DNA of 64,000 nt, taken from NCBI GenBank assembly GCA_030068075.1, contig CM057841.1:40775030-40839029 (forward strand). Direction: 5' to 3'. The translations under genes were made by a program, and so were the position numbers. A model generated the notes under the pieces. It was given only the letters and a program-made list of their open reading frames with translations, was not told the origin of the DNA and did not search any database. Every line of letters starts with the position of its first letter. Position 1 is the stretch's first letter. Shown in pieces: positions 32,110 through 44,689 of this stretch. The stretch comes from Paguma larvata (lineage: Eukaryota; Chordata; Mammalia; Carnivora; Viverridae).

Positions 32110-32310
32110 CCTTATAAACCCTCTTGAAATCTATCAAAAAGCCCTGTAGGTTTTTGTTTTAGAACTTGTCACAATTTGCATTTGTCTAGCATACTGAGCT
32201 CTTTAGTTGATAGTTTTTTTTTTTTTTTCTTCTAAAGTGTAAGCTCCAGGTAAGCAGAAACGTTTCCTATCTTGTGTGTGGGAACACAAAGAGCCCATTT
32301 TACCCAGAGC
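32110..32310 (+). repeat. L2 3' fragment, sense
   Basis: 'agaacttgtcacaatttgcatttg' and, after a poly-T run, 'tctaaagtgtaagctccaggtaagcagaaacg' match the L2 blocks 'gcacttatcacaatctg' and 'tagaatgtaagctcc...gcaggga'. Confidence 0.55.
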
Positions 32311-35300
32311 ATCAACCCCATCCACCCATCCTGGAGTCCAGATAAAGAGGGTCTGCTGTAGATAATCTTGTCAGCTCTAAAAATGACATTGCCATGGCCA
32401 TGGTCAGCAGCAAAGACCTTTGGTGAGCATCAGCCAGTGGCTGGGAGTAAAAAAATTAAGATGAACCACCTATGGCAAGATGAAAACTTGCTTACAGTTC
32501 TTGGTTGGCTTCTCTGAAGTTTGATTTGGAGACTCAGTGGAGCAAGGCTTGATTTAGGGAAGCTTCCTAATACCTATAAGGAGTACCTGGAGACAGAAAC
32601 AGACTGACACTAAGCAATAGCCTAAGAACCTGCTGGGATTTGATAGACTCTAGGGGAAGGGAATCTTGGTCCACAGGACTTTCCTATTCCACCCTACATC
32701 AGTTCATAAAAGAAAATGCCCACCCCACTTCCGGTGAGATCTAGCTTCCTCCCCCTAGGTTCATATGAAGTATTTAATTAAATCCAATCACATTGAAATG
32801 TTGCATTTGAGATTCCACTTTTCACTTCTTCATTTACTTTCTGGTATAAAGACGCTCTGGGTTTTATTTAGTCAGGCGTCTAACTAGAAATTGCACTTTT
32901 CAGAAAAGATAAAAAATAATGATCATCTAATTCCCTATTTTCTACAGAGCCACTTAACTTTCAAGTGCTCAGTACTAATCAATAAAAGCCTTTCATCACA
33001 AAACCCAATAAGCAAGATCAAATTCAAGGGAAATGCTCAAAAGAGAGCATGGTTGGCACCCAAACCATTTTGTGAGGTCAGAATCACTTTTCCACATGAA
33101 GCTAATTCCTACGCATGGCCCGAAGCCATGCCACCTCCTGCTCTCTGATCTCTTGCTTTCAAAAGCTGAGTCCACTGGGTGTCCTGCTGGGAACACAGGG
33201 TCTACTATGATCAGCATCTAGTGAAAATCTAAAACTGGAACTGACACCAGATACATTGTGTTACTTGCTTGATGCCCAATTCAAGGGCTGCTTCTCATCC
33301 AGGAGAACTTGCACCCATTGGTTTAGAGAAGAAAGCAGATATGAAAAACAATGTTAAGATTCAGTCTCTGATAATGTTAAGGTAGCATTTGGACCATTAT
33401 TTTCTGGGCTTGTTCTCTACACCTCCTTCCTTTTCTCTGCCCTCTGCAGGGAAGATGAAAACATGGGGAATAGGAGAAACAAAAGTGGAACAGCCCTGAT
33501 ATTCAGTTGGCCTTGATCCCCAGGTCTTAGTACAGAAAACTCTGCGAAGCTGAATCACAGTTCAGGGTCAATATTAGCCTTTCCTACCACTTTAAAATGT
33601 CATAGGAAGAAAGGACAGAAGAGTGAGAGAAAAATCTGCCAACAAATGTAGACCAATCAGTTAATTGGAATTTGCTCATTGATAGGAGGATTCAACTATT
33701 ACCTCTATGAAAATAATTAACTGATGTTTGGATTCAACTCTTCTATGAAGGTAACTTTCCTGTAATATAGATGGAACTTAAATAATACTTGTTAATTTAT
33801 GTGTGCATGTGTGAGAAAAAGAGAAAGAATTATACAATACAGATATATTCCTCTCACAAACTATTTTAACCCAAATTGGAAACGCATTACCACAACTAAA
33901 ACATTAATAATTCATTGAAACATAGTCAAAGTACAATTCATTGTTAAATAGATTTTTTCTTTATTTACTTTGTGTATTGTATTTAAAAGATTCTAGCAAA
34001 GGTTGTAGAATAATCCTCTAAGTAAGAGATTTTATTATCCATGGGTATCAGCAAAAATATACATAGGTAGAAAACTGTTAAAATATAAGTAGTATCATGA
34101 AATGAAAAACAGTCCACAGTTACAAGTCAGATGTCAGTATAATATTAATAGCAATATAAATACTTGCAGAATTCTTTTAATGTTTACTCCAAGAGAACTC
34201 AGAAATGGGTTATTGAGAATTGCAATACAAAATTCCTAAAAAGTATTAGCTTCTAGGCTACTTGGAACATTTTCTTTTCTTCAGATCAGGTCTAGAAATC
34301 AAAGTAAAAGAAATCGCTAATGTCCAAAGACCTCAATCGCAAACGCACTGATTGTTCAAGAGAACAGAAACAGCCAGTGGCTTTGGATTGGACTTATCCA
34401 CGTGATCCACTCACCCCTGAGCATCACAGCCCATGCCAAGGAGGCTGGACATAGGATTTCAGTGCACTTTTAAGATGACCAAAGCATTCCTGATTGAAAT
34501 CTAACACAGTAACTTCACTGCTTTCCTTCTAGACCTGAACTTATGAACCAAATAACCAACATTTTCCCCAATATTGATATTTCATGAAGGAGAACTCTAG
34601 GCATCCCACCCACAAGAAGTCAAAATAGTGATCCTTCTTACCTCATTCGCCTGCTTACAATAGCGAGGTTATAAATTGTTTAATTATAAAACTTCACTTC
34701 GCCAGCCATCCTGCATCCACCCCAGAGGACAACCAGAGGTTGCTCTTCCAACAAATGGCCATTAAATTGCATCCACATATTTGGAAAGAGCATCACTCTT
34801 GTCTAGAGTTGGGGACTTTGCCTTGTTTGTTGAGTAGCCTCCAGATCTCCCCATGCATCAAATGTTTGTTAATGAAAAACAAGTGAATGAATAAGTGAAT
34901 TACCTTAAATTTGGTGGGAAGGGTAGAAATCCTGGAAACAAACAGAAAAGAACCTGTCCCTTTCTAAGAAAGATCTTGGCATTTTATTTTGAGCAAGTTG
35001 AGAGCTGGACGGCTTGGTTTTGTCGCTGTGGGCTACCGTTTCCATCATCCACTGTAGAGAACTCTTGTTTAACCAGATCTTATTTTGATTTGAAATATTT
35101 CATGACAGGTTTATGGCACTCATTTCCTCCTCGTGGGTGCCTGGTCCTTATATGTGTTTTCTTCAGAGGATAAATCAACTTGCTAGGACCAGATAGACAG
35201 TGTATTGGATACGTGACCCTAAGAAACGGTCTTCAGCAAACAGACTGTGAGGGATCGTGGCCCACCGTGGAATACCCACTCTGCCAGGTTTTAATGCTAA

Positions 35301-35954
35301 AAGCCACCAGAACACATAAGTAATCATCTTTTAAAAATAAAGGAGTTTTAATTAAATGATTTCTCAGAGCCTTATTGCTGACACCATCACTTCTATTTCT
35401 AATGGATTTTGAGACTTGTTGTTCAGAAGTTAATCCTGTTAATAAGATTCGATTTTCTTTTTGCCTTAATGGTGTACTTTTGAAATACTTACGAGGAAGC
35501 CAGGGCATATATGGTGTGCTGGACTGGCAGGGTTCTGCGTGTAATCTTAGCAAATGAGACTAAGAAGAGAATGGAGATAAAAAGGGGAAAGATTGACTTC
35601 TTTGCAATTTAGAAAAGAAAATGGGCTGTTGTTTCCTTCTGTGGGTCCAGTGCAATTCTGTTCAATCTGGGATGCAAGTGTTACAGTCAATGGCCTTTAA
35701 CCTGAAAGGGACCAGCCAACTCCCTTCTAACAATCTGGCTGCTTAATAACTGCATAATGGCTGTACATTTGATTAAAAAGAAAAAACAATTTCCTGGCAC
35801 AAAGCAGACCTTCCCGTTCTCCAGATTTTCTTCTGATGAGATTTCCCTAAAGAGCTTTAATATTCTTTTGTGTTTAAAACCTTTTTTGACTACCGTAGAG
35901 ATATAAAATCTATAGCTCTATAGTGTATCCAGAAACACTTTTGTTTTATGTACT
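32311..35954. other. Longest repeat-poor stretch (about 3.6 kb)
   Basis: No genes recognised and hardly any repeats; a possible L2 3' tail lies near 34855-34905 ('aatgtttgttaatgaaaaacaagtgaatgaat'). Low repeat density can mark regulatory DNA, but nothing here identifies a function. An acceptor-like tract at 33420-33450 has no open exon after it. Confidence 0.4.
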
Positions 35955-36560
35955 CTCATTCATCATAGATATACTATTAAGAACCTACTATGTGTAGGGC
36001 ACCTGGGTGGCTCAGTTGGTTAAGCAACCAACTTAGGCTCAGGCTATGATCTTGTAGTTCACAAGTTCAAGCCTCATGTCAGGCTCTGTGCTGACAGCTC
36101 AGAGCCTGGAGCCTGCTTCAGATTCTGTGTCTCCCCCTCTTTTTGCCCCTTCCCCACTCCCTCTCTCTCTCTCTTTCTCCCTCTCTCTCTCTCAAAAAAA
36201 TAAACTTTAAAAAATGTTTTTAAAAAAGAATCTACTATATGCAAGATAGTGGATAAAGAGTTCAAAAGCCAACTAGAATTTCATTTGGCTATTTAAGAAC
36301 AATAGTGGAAAGGGAGGGCATGTCAGGTGAGGGCCTGATGTAAGTACAGACTTTGTGATGTCTTTGGGGAGACAGGCTTTGAGGATGTCTGCATAGACAC
36401 AGTGTTCGTGAAGGGAAGTATCTGGAAAGTAATCTGAAAGTTAATCTAAAGCAAGAAGGTAAAGCTCTTGAATGCTAGGCTAAGAAAACTTGGGCTTTAT
36501 TCTGTAGACAACGAGAAATGCTGCATTTTGGTAGGGAGGGGAGTAGGGGAAATTTATTGT
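35955..36560 (-). repeat. L2, antisense, split by a SINE
   Basis: 'ctattaagaacctactatgtg' (left) and 'aatctactatatgcaagatagtgg' (right of the SINE) are duplicated L2 end sequence. The part to 36560 contains 'ctaggctaagaaaacttgggctttattctgtagacaacgag', the reverse L2 'ggactttggactttatcctg' block. Confidence 0.7.
35997..36225 (+). mobile_element. CAN-SINE, sense, inside L2, 18-bp TSD
   Basis: Full-length sense SINE with head GGGCACCTGGGTGGCTCAGT, body and long CT tract. TSD AAGAACCTACTATGTGTA (35979-35996) versus AAGAATCTACTATATGCA (36226-36243), three mismatches, so a moderately old insertion. Confidence 0.95.
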
Positions 36561-38467
36561 CCAGGCTAGTGCTTGAAAACACAGTGAAAGTTTTGAATTA
36601 GGGAATATTTTCTTATGTTTTAAAAATATTGTTTCCTAACTTTCCCAGAATTATAATATGTCTGGTTATTGTTGATGCTCTACTGAACTGAAAACTTTTA
36701 TTAATATTTGTGGTTTCATTTTATAAAATTATCATAACTGATGGATTTACGGTTCTGAAACAGTAACCAAATTTTAATAATGAAGCCATTAATACATACC
36801 TTGGCTTGAGGGTATGATATTTGTGACAATGTAATATTTGCTCTGAAAGTAGGAATCCCCAAACTAATATATTTATATCTCCATGTAAGTTGCACAAATG
36901 TCTCCCCAGCTAGCAGCACATTGTGTTGTCTTGACAATCAGAGTTCTTCCAGTGATGTTGGTGCTTTCTCCCTCTTTGCAGGAAAAAAAAAAGGGATGTT
37001 TAAAATATAAAAGAAATTAATTATCAAGGTGATCTTGAGAGACTTAAAAAATAATTTAAAAAGGAATTTCAATTTGAAAAGCTCACTGTTCCTGATGCTT
37101 CTTTGCAAAGGCTTCAGAGTGTGTATGTGGATTTCCTAAGACTCACTGCTGCATTTACATTTAAATGAAAATACAGACATACATGTTTGACAAAGACCAT
37201 CTACTTATGCTCCTTAAAACCATTCTTTCATAAAAGGAACAGAAAACATCCTGCTATGCCATTACACCAAGATACCAATTTATTCTTTGTGGAAAAATAG
37301 CATATTATGCATCAGCGTGGAGTATTTATTATTTACTTTCCATTTATTTGTCTATCTAGCTATTTATTTGTATTTAATTTATTCATTATTTTGTCGGACA
37401 GACATATATGCTAAGAATCAGCCTCCTAAAGGAATAAATGGCTGAGGTGTGTATTCTTTTAATTACTGACGATGAAAACTGAGAAAACTTTGAGGTTTGT
37501 TTTGACTACACTCTTCTCTCCTGACTGCCACCGTTTTTGTTTTCATGAAACCAAGACCCACATGGTCACGTGACTTATTCTAAGTTGCGCCCCAACTGAC
37601 AGTGCTGGGATTTGGAATTATGTCTCTTGACTCCTCACCAGTGCTCATTTTTGACATGTTTCTTGCACGCTCACTTAAGATACTTATTGGGAGAATGTCA
37701 ATAGCATCTAGAAAGCATCTTCTTCAGAGAAAGGATCTTACCCATCCAAGATCTTTCTGCTTGTCGTAAGCCAACCAGTGTCCTAGGTTGGGGTCGACAT
37801 GGACTGGGGGATGTGAGCAATTAGTACTGATAAAATAACTAATTTTGAAAAAGTCAGGGTGTGTAATTACTTCCCTAGCATGTGTTCTTTTGCTCTAAGT
37901 CTAATTATTCAATACAGGCAATACCACAGTATCTGTATTACTATCTGTATTTGTATCATGTGAGACTTGGAGACATGAGTTGCTTGTTTAATAGCACACA
38001 GCTCGTAAGATTCTGCGTACAGATTTGAACCCAAGTAATTCCGAAATTGAAGTCCATCGTTATCTCTATGATGCTTGAACTAACTCTCACTGCCCAAAGG
38101 ACTACAGCCAGAATCTGTCTTAACAAATCTGCTAACTACCTATCACTTTGTACATCTTGTCCTTTTGGCTTCTGAACTCCATACTGATAAAATAAAACAA
38201 GTGATCAAAGTATAAGGAGCACATAGGATAGTAGAAATGCTTATTTCCACTTAGAGCCTCTGAGGTCTTTAAGTATCAAAGCAAGACTTCCAGGAATGAC
38301 ACCATGATCTTCCTGAAATGACTAATGCTGCAATGTTGGTATAAACTACTTTGGGAATCTCCCAAAGCTAAATTCCTCTCCTGAGTCAAAGGCCTAACTG
38401 CTCTTCTGGAGGGCCTTAATTATAGTTGAGCAACTACTTATTTTCAGTCCTTTGGGACCAAGTTCAC
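36561..38467. other. Mostly unique AT-rich sequence
   Basis: No gene recognised. Weak antisense MIR-like stretches occur at about 37545-37640 ('catggtcacgtgacttattctaag', 'gggatttggaatta') and 37930-38085 ('aatagcacacagctcgtaag', 'gatttgaaccc'). TTTA-rich DNA lies at 37320-37395. Confidence 0.4.
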
Positions 38468-38484
38468 CCAAACCCCTTATTTTT

Positions 38485-38715
38485 ATTTCTTTTCTTTTTT
38501 TAATGTTTATTTATTTTTGAGAGAGAGAGAGAGAGAAAGACCGAGCATGATTGGGGAAGGAGCAGAGAGAGCAAGAAGGAGAAACAGAATGCAAAGCAGG
38601 CTCCAGGCTCTGAGTTGTCAGCACAGAGCCCGACGCGGGGCATGAACTCACGAGCAGCGAGATCATGACCTGAGCTGAAGTCAGATGCTTAACCGACCGA
38701 GCCACCCAAGTGACC
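38485..38715 (-). mobile_element. Young CAN-SINE, antisense, perfect 17-bp TSD
   Basis: Complete antisense SINE with a CpG-containing body (GCCCGACGCGGGGC). TSD CCAAACCCCTTATTTTT is identical at 38468-38484 and 38716-38732. The retained CpGs and the perfect TSD indicate a recent insertion. Confidence 0.97.
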
Positions 38716-38732
38716 CCAAACCCCTTATTTTT

Positions 38733-40999
38733 CTAAGACACAAAAATGTTTCAGCGAATATGATTTTCTCCGTTTTGCTTATTTATTAAATTTGTTATTA
38801 TTTATTATTTCTCTATTTATTAAAAGAAATACAGCTATGTACAAAACTTGTGAGGCAGACACTTGGATGGGAGAAAGCTGTTGTTTGCAAAGTATCTAGA
38901 ACTCAGATAGTTGGGTGAATGTAAATTTGCTTCCTGCTCCATGTCCAAGGGAAGGCACGGGGCAGACATGGATTCCGAGGACCTGAATTGTAATTCCAGT
39001 CCCGCCGCTCATCAGCTGCTGAGTGTCTTCAAACCGAAACTAGAGACGTGGCAGAAGTTAGTTTCAAAAGAACAGAGATCGCATGTTGCACCCTGTGCAT
39101 ACCTAGGGATAGATGCCTGATTGGCCCTGGAGGTAAAGTTTTCCATAGAAGAAAAGTTTTCCATAGAAGAGTGGGAGGTAATATGAGTTCTGGGCAAATC
39201 CGTAACAGACTGAAGCCAAACAGGGAGAAGATATGGGGCTGCCCCTGGTCCCACTCACATTTTTCGCAAGCAGGCTCATTGTCACTGATTCTGTTTCTTT
39301 TTGAGCTATCTTAAAGGCACCATTAAGCATTTAAAGTTTACTAACTGGCAGCCATTTTTCAGCACTGTTTTCCCCAAGGCTGTAAACTCCACAGAGACAG
39401 AGAAGAAATCTGCTTTGTCCCTTGCCATGCCCCAAACTTAGTTCATTGGTTGTCACCTGGCAGTTATGTCCTAGAGATAAGGGTTACAGTTATTACTGAA
39501 GGTATTTCTATTTTCCGTATTCAGATTTCTATAATAGACTCAGATAATTTTCCAGATTCACTGCATTCTACCATCTTGGCTCCTGTGTTTGGATTTTTTT
39601 GGACCTTATTTCTGCTTTTCAGTTTGTACTCACTTTTTCTCACAGTTCTTAATTTCTACGAGCATCTGATTCTCTTTTCCTATCCCATACCTCATGTCAC
39701 CCTTCTTGACTACCCTTTTATGTCCTTGCACAGGAAATGCAAATGTCTGAGCCTCATTTTCCTGGATGCTGGGTTGCTGGGTGACTAAGAAAATGCGGGT
39801 AAATTATCCAGCACACTATTCGAGGTGTGTGTATTCACTGCCACACCACAAACCTTCCAACTAATTGTGTGCTCAATAAACTCTTCTGATGGGACGAGAG
39901 CTGTAGTTACCCTTCCCTCGGCCTGGAGAAATGGGGTCTGGAGAAATAAACCTGTGGGTTACGACTCGCTGTAGAATTTTCCTGGGCTGTTTATAAAGGT
40001 GATTTCTAGAAATGAGAAGTTGCTCTGAGCACAAGGCAAAGTAGCGATATGTACATGCTGAAGTCCACCTGTACTCATTTACAACTGAGCAAAAATGTCA
40101 TTTGCACTTAAGAACAGAAGAACAGTGCAAAGCTAAAATTTATTTCACTGGGAAGAGTAAAAAAAAAATACAAAGAAAAAGATATTTGGACATACGCAGA
40201 CATAAGCAAAACTTCATGTTCCCAGTGGCCATGACACTATGTGATTCATAAGGTCAAATTTTACAATTACAAATTTTGCATAGGTCACTCCTTTGGCTTG
40301 GAAGATAATTCTTTCTGAGATGTGTTCTCTCTTCTACCGTAGCTCTAGGTGGCCTGTCACACTCTTTAGGTGCAACATTGCAATTCAGCAGTGTAAGAGA
40401 TTCTAAATTTGACCTAAGCTTCGGCAGAATTAAATGTGCCTTAGCTAACTCCAAGTCAAAGTTGGTTTTCCATTGCCTCTTTCTGATATTTACCACTTGA
40501 TAGGGAAATGAGTGTGTGGATGACTAAAGTCATCTATAACTGCAAAATGGGCTAACCTCACCTATTTATGTACCTGAACATAAAAATAGATAGATTTAAG
40601 AGTTCATAATAAAAAATAAGGTAAATGATATAAAAAGAAATGTATGGAATCAAATGATATGCAATATGCATGTATCAATTCAATCCATAGTTGAATAGCT
40701 GAATGTGCTTTCTGAAAAGTAGGATTTAGTCACGCAATACAAACTTTCACTCTCAAAAGATTAGACTACCATATTGTTGAAACAGGGTCTGGTCCTGATG
40801 CTGAAAAGGAAGGAGAGAGATTAAGAAAAATAGGGGTAAGAGAAGAGCCTAGTGGAGAGAAAAGGCAAGAGTATTCACAGGCACTGGCTCATCAGTTCAT
40901 TCTTAGTACTGCCCTCAGAGTGACCTTCCTTAGTACCTGGTGTCATCTATTCGGGCTCCTGTTTAGTAACCTTCATGATTGCCCTATAGCCCAGAGGGA
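38733..40999. other. Mostly unique sequence
   Basis: No gene recognised. It holds a weak sense MIR core near 38960-39035 ('gacctgaattgtaattccagtcccgccgctc'), a perfect 18-bp tandem duplication at 39135-39170 and a short L2 3'-end-like piece at 39375-39450 ('ggctgtaaactccacagagac'). Confidence 0.4.
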
Positions 41000-41300
41000 A
41001 AGGGCAACCTGATGACTTGGCAGTCAAGATGTTCCCCAGCCTGTCCCAGGCTCCCTGTCCATGTTTTATTATTCCTCCTTTCCCTCTAAAATCCAGTACA
41101 CATCCAGTCTTTCTTGTAGCTTGGCTCCTATGGATTGAGTTTCAGATGTCCACTCTGCTTCCCTTTCTCATCCTAGTGTTTATCTTAGCCCTTCCTTAAC
41201 CATCTGAATCCCACTTACCCTTCCTCTAAGGTTCAGAATGGGTCCCCTTTAGCTTGAGACCTGTCTTGTCCTGGACCCACACATGTGAAAGCCTCGAACA
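41000..41300 (+). repeat. Probable L2 fragment, sense
   Basis: A pyrimidine-rich run of 'cagtctttcttgtagcttgg...ctgcttccctttctc' type, followed by 'cttacccttcctctaaggttcag', resembles the L2 segment 'actcatccttcaggtctcag'. Low identity. Confidence 0.35.
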
Positions 41301-41324
41301 CCATATGCTTTGTATATTTAGGGA

Positions 41325-41540
41325 GGCATAATGGCTAAAAGTTTGAGCTGTGGAGTCAGCCACGTCTTGGCGACTCCTCCCTTTCTGAGTGTGACTTTTG
41401 AGGGCTGACTTATCCAGCTTAACCTCAGTTGGCACTGCTTGAATATGGAATGATAGTACTATAAGTCTTAACAACATAGTTGTGAAAATTAAAAGATAGT
41501 GTGAACAAAGACACATGGCATATGATCAATAACAGGGTTC
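41325..41540 (+). repeat. MIR, sense
   Basis: 'ggcataatggctaaaagtttgagctgtggagtcag' is the MIR 5' block. The 3' half is degraded but ends 'gacacatggcatatgatcaataac'. Confidence 0.68.
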
Positions 41541-41689
41541 ATAACTCCTTAACTCAGCCTTAGATACTGGTTCTGAACTGAGCCTCCTTAAAATCCACTG
41601 ATAATTCTGTTGAGCCCATCCGTGTTAGCAAGAAATACATTAGCGGTTCATGGAGCACTCCTTTAAAATACACTTTAGCAAGGATTTCT

Positions 41690-41865
41690 TTTTAGAGATA
41701 GGATCACATGGGAAGTTTACTGAAAAGATGGATTTCCCCACCCTCCATTTCTACTGATTGTGTGTGTGTGAGGTGGACTAGGGGAGATCCAGGAATCTGT
41801 ACTTTTAACAAATAATCCTGCTGATTCTGATGCAGAAGTGTAGGGAACACATTCTAACAAACAGG
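41690..41865 (+). mobile_element. hAT-type MITE remnant (MER20-like)
   Basis: 'gatcacatgggaagtttactg', 'ccaggaatctgtacttttaacaaataatcctgctgattctgatgcag' in two blocks match the order of this class of short hAT-Charlie elements. Both terminal ends are degraded. Confidence 0.6.
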
Positions 41866-41969
41866 GCCTAGCAGAGGTAATCCTTATTCTAAGATTGGGA
41901 ACTCAAAACACTATATTTAGGATCGTTTGACATTTATACCTTTTATTGTCATACCAAGACTTTGCATAT

Positions 41970-42275
41970 GTGTGTCATTGTATTGATGTATAATTTATAT
42001 AGAGAAAAATACACAAATGTAATATTTTACATATATGTTTAATTATGTGTGTGTACCTGTGTCTAACCACTACTCAGTTCAAGACATAGACCATTTCCAT
42101 TCATCCAAAAATTTTTCTTATGTCTCTTGCCAGTAATATCCACCCTAGAGCTAACCACTATCTTTACATTTGTCATCATAGCCTAGTTTTACCCTTTATT
42201 TATCTTCATATAAATGGAATAATACATTATGTATTCTCAACATTACATTTATGAGATTCACCCCTGATGTTGTGA
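41970..42275 (-). mobile_element. Old L1 (L1M-type) fragment, antisense
   Basis: 'attgatgtataatttatatagag', 'ctcagttcaagacatagaccatttcc', 'taaccactatctttac' and 'tcatataaatggaataatacattatgtattc' match the antisense order of an old mammalian L1 end. More diverged than the carnivore L1 at 29126. Confidence 0.7.
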
Positions 42276-43228
42276 CATGATATACATGAAATCTCTCAAA
42301 CATGCTCTCTCTGTTGTCCCCAGTGAAAGCTACCTCCCTCAGCAGTATTGGAATTGCCTACAGGGACCGACCTTTCTGATTCTTGAAAACCACAGCACAC
42401 AGCCCGCAAGTTCCAAGCTGACTCACTAAACAAGTTTCAGATGTGACCTTTTTGAAATGATGCCTCTTCTGACACAAGCACATGTTTTCCAATCCAGGCC
42501 AATACTTTACATTCAATCCTGAGAGTAGGCACGAAGGGGGATACATGTCCTGGGCACCATCTATAATTAAAGATGACATTTTTCTGAACTTAGAAAATAA
42601 ACAACAACCTGCTGAATGAATCAGGGCAGAGAGCACCACTGATGAAATCAGCCAAAAAAGGAGCAGCCCCTTTTCAAATCAGATACCCCTTGAATTACAC
42701 TGGTAATTTAGTGTGTCGTCTGTTATTCAGCCAATTTTATAGAAATTATAGAGAGATTCATTCCTAATTAAGAATAATCTGATGGCTGGGCTTGACCCAG
42801 TTAAATTCTTATCTTTATGACATCAATCTTTTATAATGCTTCCAGAAGCCTTGGCAAAGACTCCAATTTTATAAGTAAAAATTAATTAATTGGGACATTA
42901 AATTTGAAAGATGCTTTTATCTTTTCCCTGGTTCATGCCTTCACAACAGAATGCAATCATTAACAGTTTTATTCAAATGTATAAAATGACTCCTTGAAGA
43001 TTTCTAACTACTTCAAGTACTCCAAATATCAAGTGATCTAATGTCGAGATATCAAAAGACAAAGGAAAGTGAATCTTTTGGAGATATTTCATCAAGAGCA
43101 TTCTCTGTAGTAGTCACTTACATTGGGGTAAAGACTGGGTGACCTGATGTGAAGTTGACTTCAGATCAAATTACACTCCAAAAAAAAAAAAAGTTCCGAC
43201 GTGATTTTTGATTAAAAAAAAGTGATTT
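42276..43228. other. Unique sequence, candidate conserved element
   Basis: No repeat or gene recognised. The part 42640-42960 mixes homeodomain-like words (CCTAATTAAGAATAATCTGATGG, cut to fit: TTCCTAATTAAG; AATTAATTAATTGGG) with non-AT blocks and no microsatellite, a profile typical of conserved developmental enhancers. This is inference from composition only. Confidence 0.35.
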
Positions 43229-43240
43229 CTGTTGTTTTTA

Positions 43241-43491
43241 AGTTTTCTATTTTAAAAAAATATTTTATTTATTACTTATTTTGAGAGAAGGAGAAAGAGA
43301 AGAGGAGAGAGAGAGAGAGAGAGAGAGAGGGCTAGAAGCAGAGAGAGAGGGAAAGAGAGAGAGAGTCCCAAGCAGGCTCTGCACTTTGAGCACAGAGGCT
43401 GATGCAGGGCTTGAACTCAAGAACCATGAGATCGTGACCAGAGCTGAAATCAAGAGTTGGATGCTTAACCAACTGTGCCACCAAGGCACCC
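43241..43491 (-). mobile_element. CAN-SINE, antisense
   Basis: Antisense SINE with 'ttatttattacttattttgagag' tail, expanded GA tract (43303-43330), body and head 'gccaccaaggcaccc'. A likely TSD is CTGTTG(TTG)TTTTT on both sides (from 43229 and 43492), differing by one TTG. Confidence 0.9.
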
Positions 43492-43499
43492 CTGTTGTT

Positions 43500-44149
43500 G
43501 TTTTTGTTTAGGATTTCAAAGCTTTCTCTCTGGAAAGTCTTCCTGGCTAAACTCACCTAAACTCACCACAAAATAAAGTTTCAGCCTACATCTTGAAATT
43601 ATGATTTGAATCCATTGTCACAAAACTAGTATTTGCTTATCCATATAGGTCCCATTTGTTTATTTGCCTGTCATTCAACACTACTTCCTCAAGGATGGCA
43701 AATTCAGAAGAGAACAGTTAAGAGGATTCTACAAATTCCAAGAGGCCAACAAGGACTCCTAGTGGACCGAGTAACTGCCTCTCAAGAGTTTGGTTGGCCA
43801 GCCTGAAAAGAGGTGGTGTGCCGCAGCACTCTGACCTAGCTGAACATTTTATTAAAAACTTGGGAGAAGGTAGAGAAAACGAACTGATCCTTTCAAATGA
43901 ACTGACTTATTGTGATAGCACGAAATGAATGAAAACAAGAAACTGAGTGGACTGGAGAGAACCAGCTTGCTAGCCTGAGAAAAGATAAAAGATGGTGGCA
44001 GGTACTGCAATACACTTGTTCACAGATTCTACATTTTTTCTCATCTGAAAAAGGGAAAGTGGAATGTGAGTAGGAAGATTACTTGCTCCAGATCACACAA
44101 CAGTACAGTTGATAGCTTTCTGAGGTAGGTCTGCGGGCCACAAGAATTT
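43500..44149. other. Unique sequence
   Basis: No gene recognised; a faint antisense MIR-like word set occurs near 44040-44110. Confidence 0.4.
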
Positions 44150-44560
44150 TGTGTCAAAATTCTTTGACCCACCTCTTATTGATAAGTGGCGTCTATGTCC
44201 TTGCCTGTTGAGTCTGAGTCAAGCTTTGTAATGTCAGTCAATGGAGAATGATGGAAGTGGTCAATTCTCCATGTCAGTCAATGGAGAATGATGGAAGTGG
44301 TGCACACCTGGTTAGGAAAGGCCATGCAACTTCTGGCTGGTTCCTTTGGGTTACTCGTTCTTGGAACCCAACCACCACACTGTGATGAAGTTAAAACCCA
44401 TGGAGAGACACATGTTGGGAGAAACCAGAGCCCCTGGCCCGATCCAAAGTCCCAGCTGGCTTCTCAGCTAACAGCAACTTACAAGCCGTGTGAGTGAGCT
44501 ATTTTGAAACCAGACCCTCCAATCCCTCATTGAATGTACCCTGCTGAAGGCACTTAGAAA
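44150..44560 (+). repeat. Ancient interspersed repeat, family not named
   Basis: 'cccacctcttattgataagtggcgtctatgtcc', 'gttgagtctgagtcaagctttg', 'cttggaacccaaccaccacactgtgatgaag', 'catggagagacacatg' and 'gtgtgagtgagctattttg' follow a dispersed mammalian element that I recognise by word order but cannot name with certainty. It contains the 40-bp-period duplication at 44231-44301. Confidence 0.5.
44231..44301. repeat. Tandem duplication, 40-bp period
   Basis: A 31-bp word starting ATGTCAGTCAATGGAGAATG occurs perfectly at 44231-44261 and 44271-44301. The 9-bp spacer is CAATTCTCC, which with the following AT is nearly the inverse of ATGGAGAATG. Confidence 0.9.
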
Positions 44561-44689
44561 TCCTGAGTGTTCACTGTCAACTGCAAGAGACTCAACTCTA
44601 GGCAAACAGGGTTTGGGCCATTAACTTGAATTTGTCAGTTGAATCCACATTGTGATGGGTTAACTTGGGGGGCCCAGCTGCTACAGAGC

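Noticed and set aside
33421..33545. Exon after CCTTTTCTCTGCCCTCTGCAG
   Set aside because: Every frame meets a stop before any plausible donor and no CpG or conservation hint supports it.
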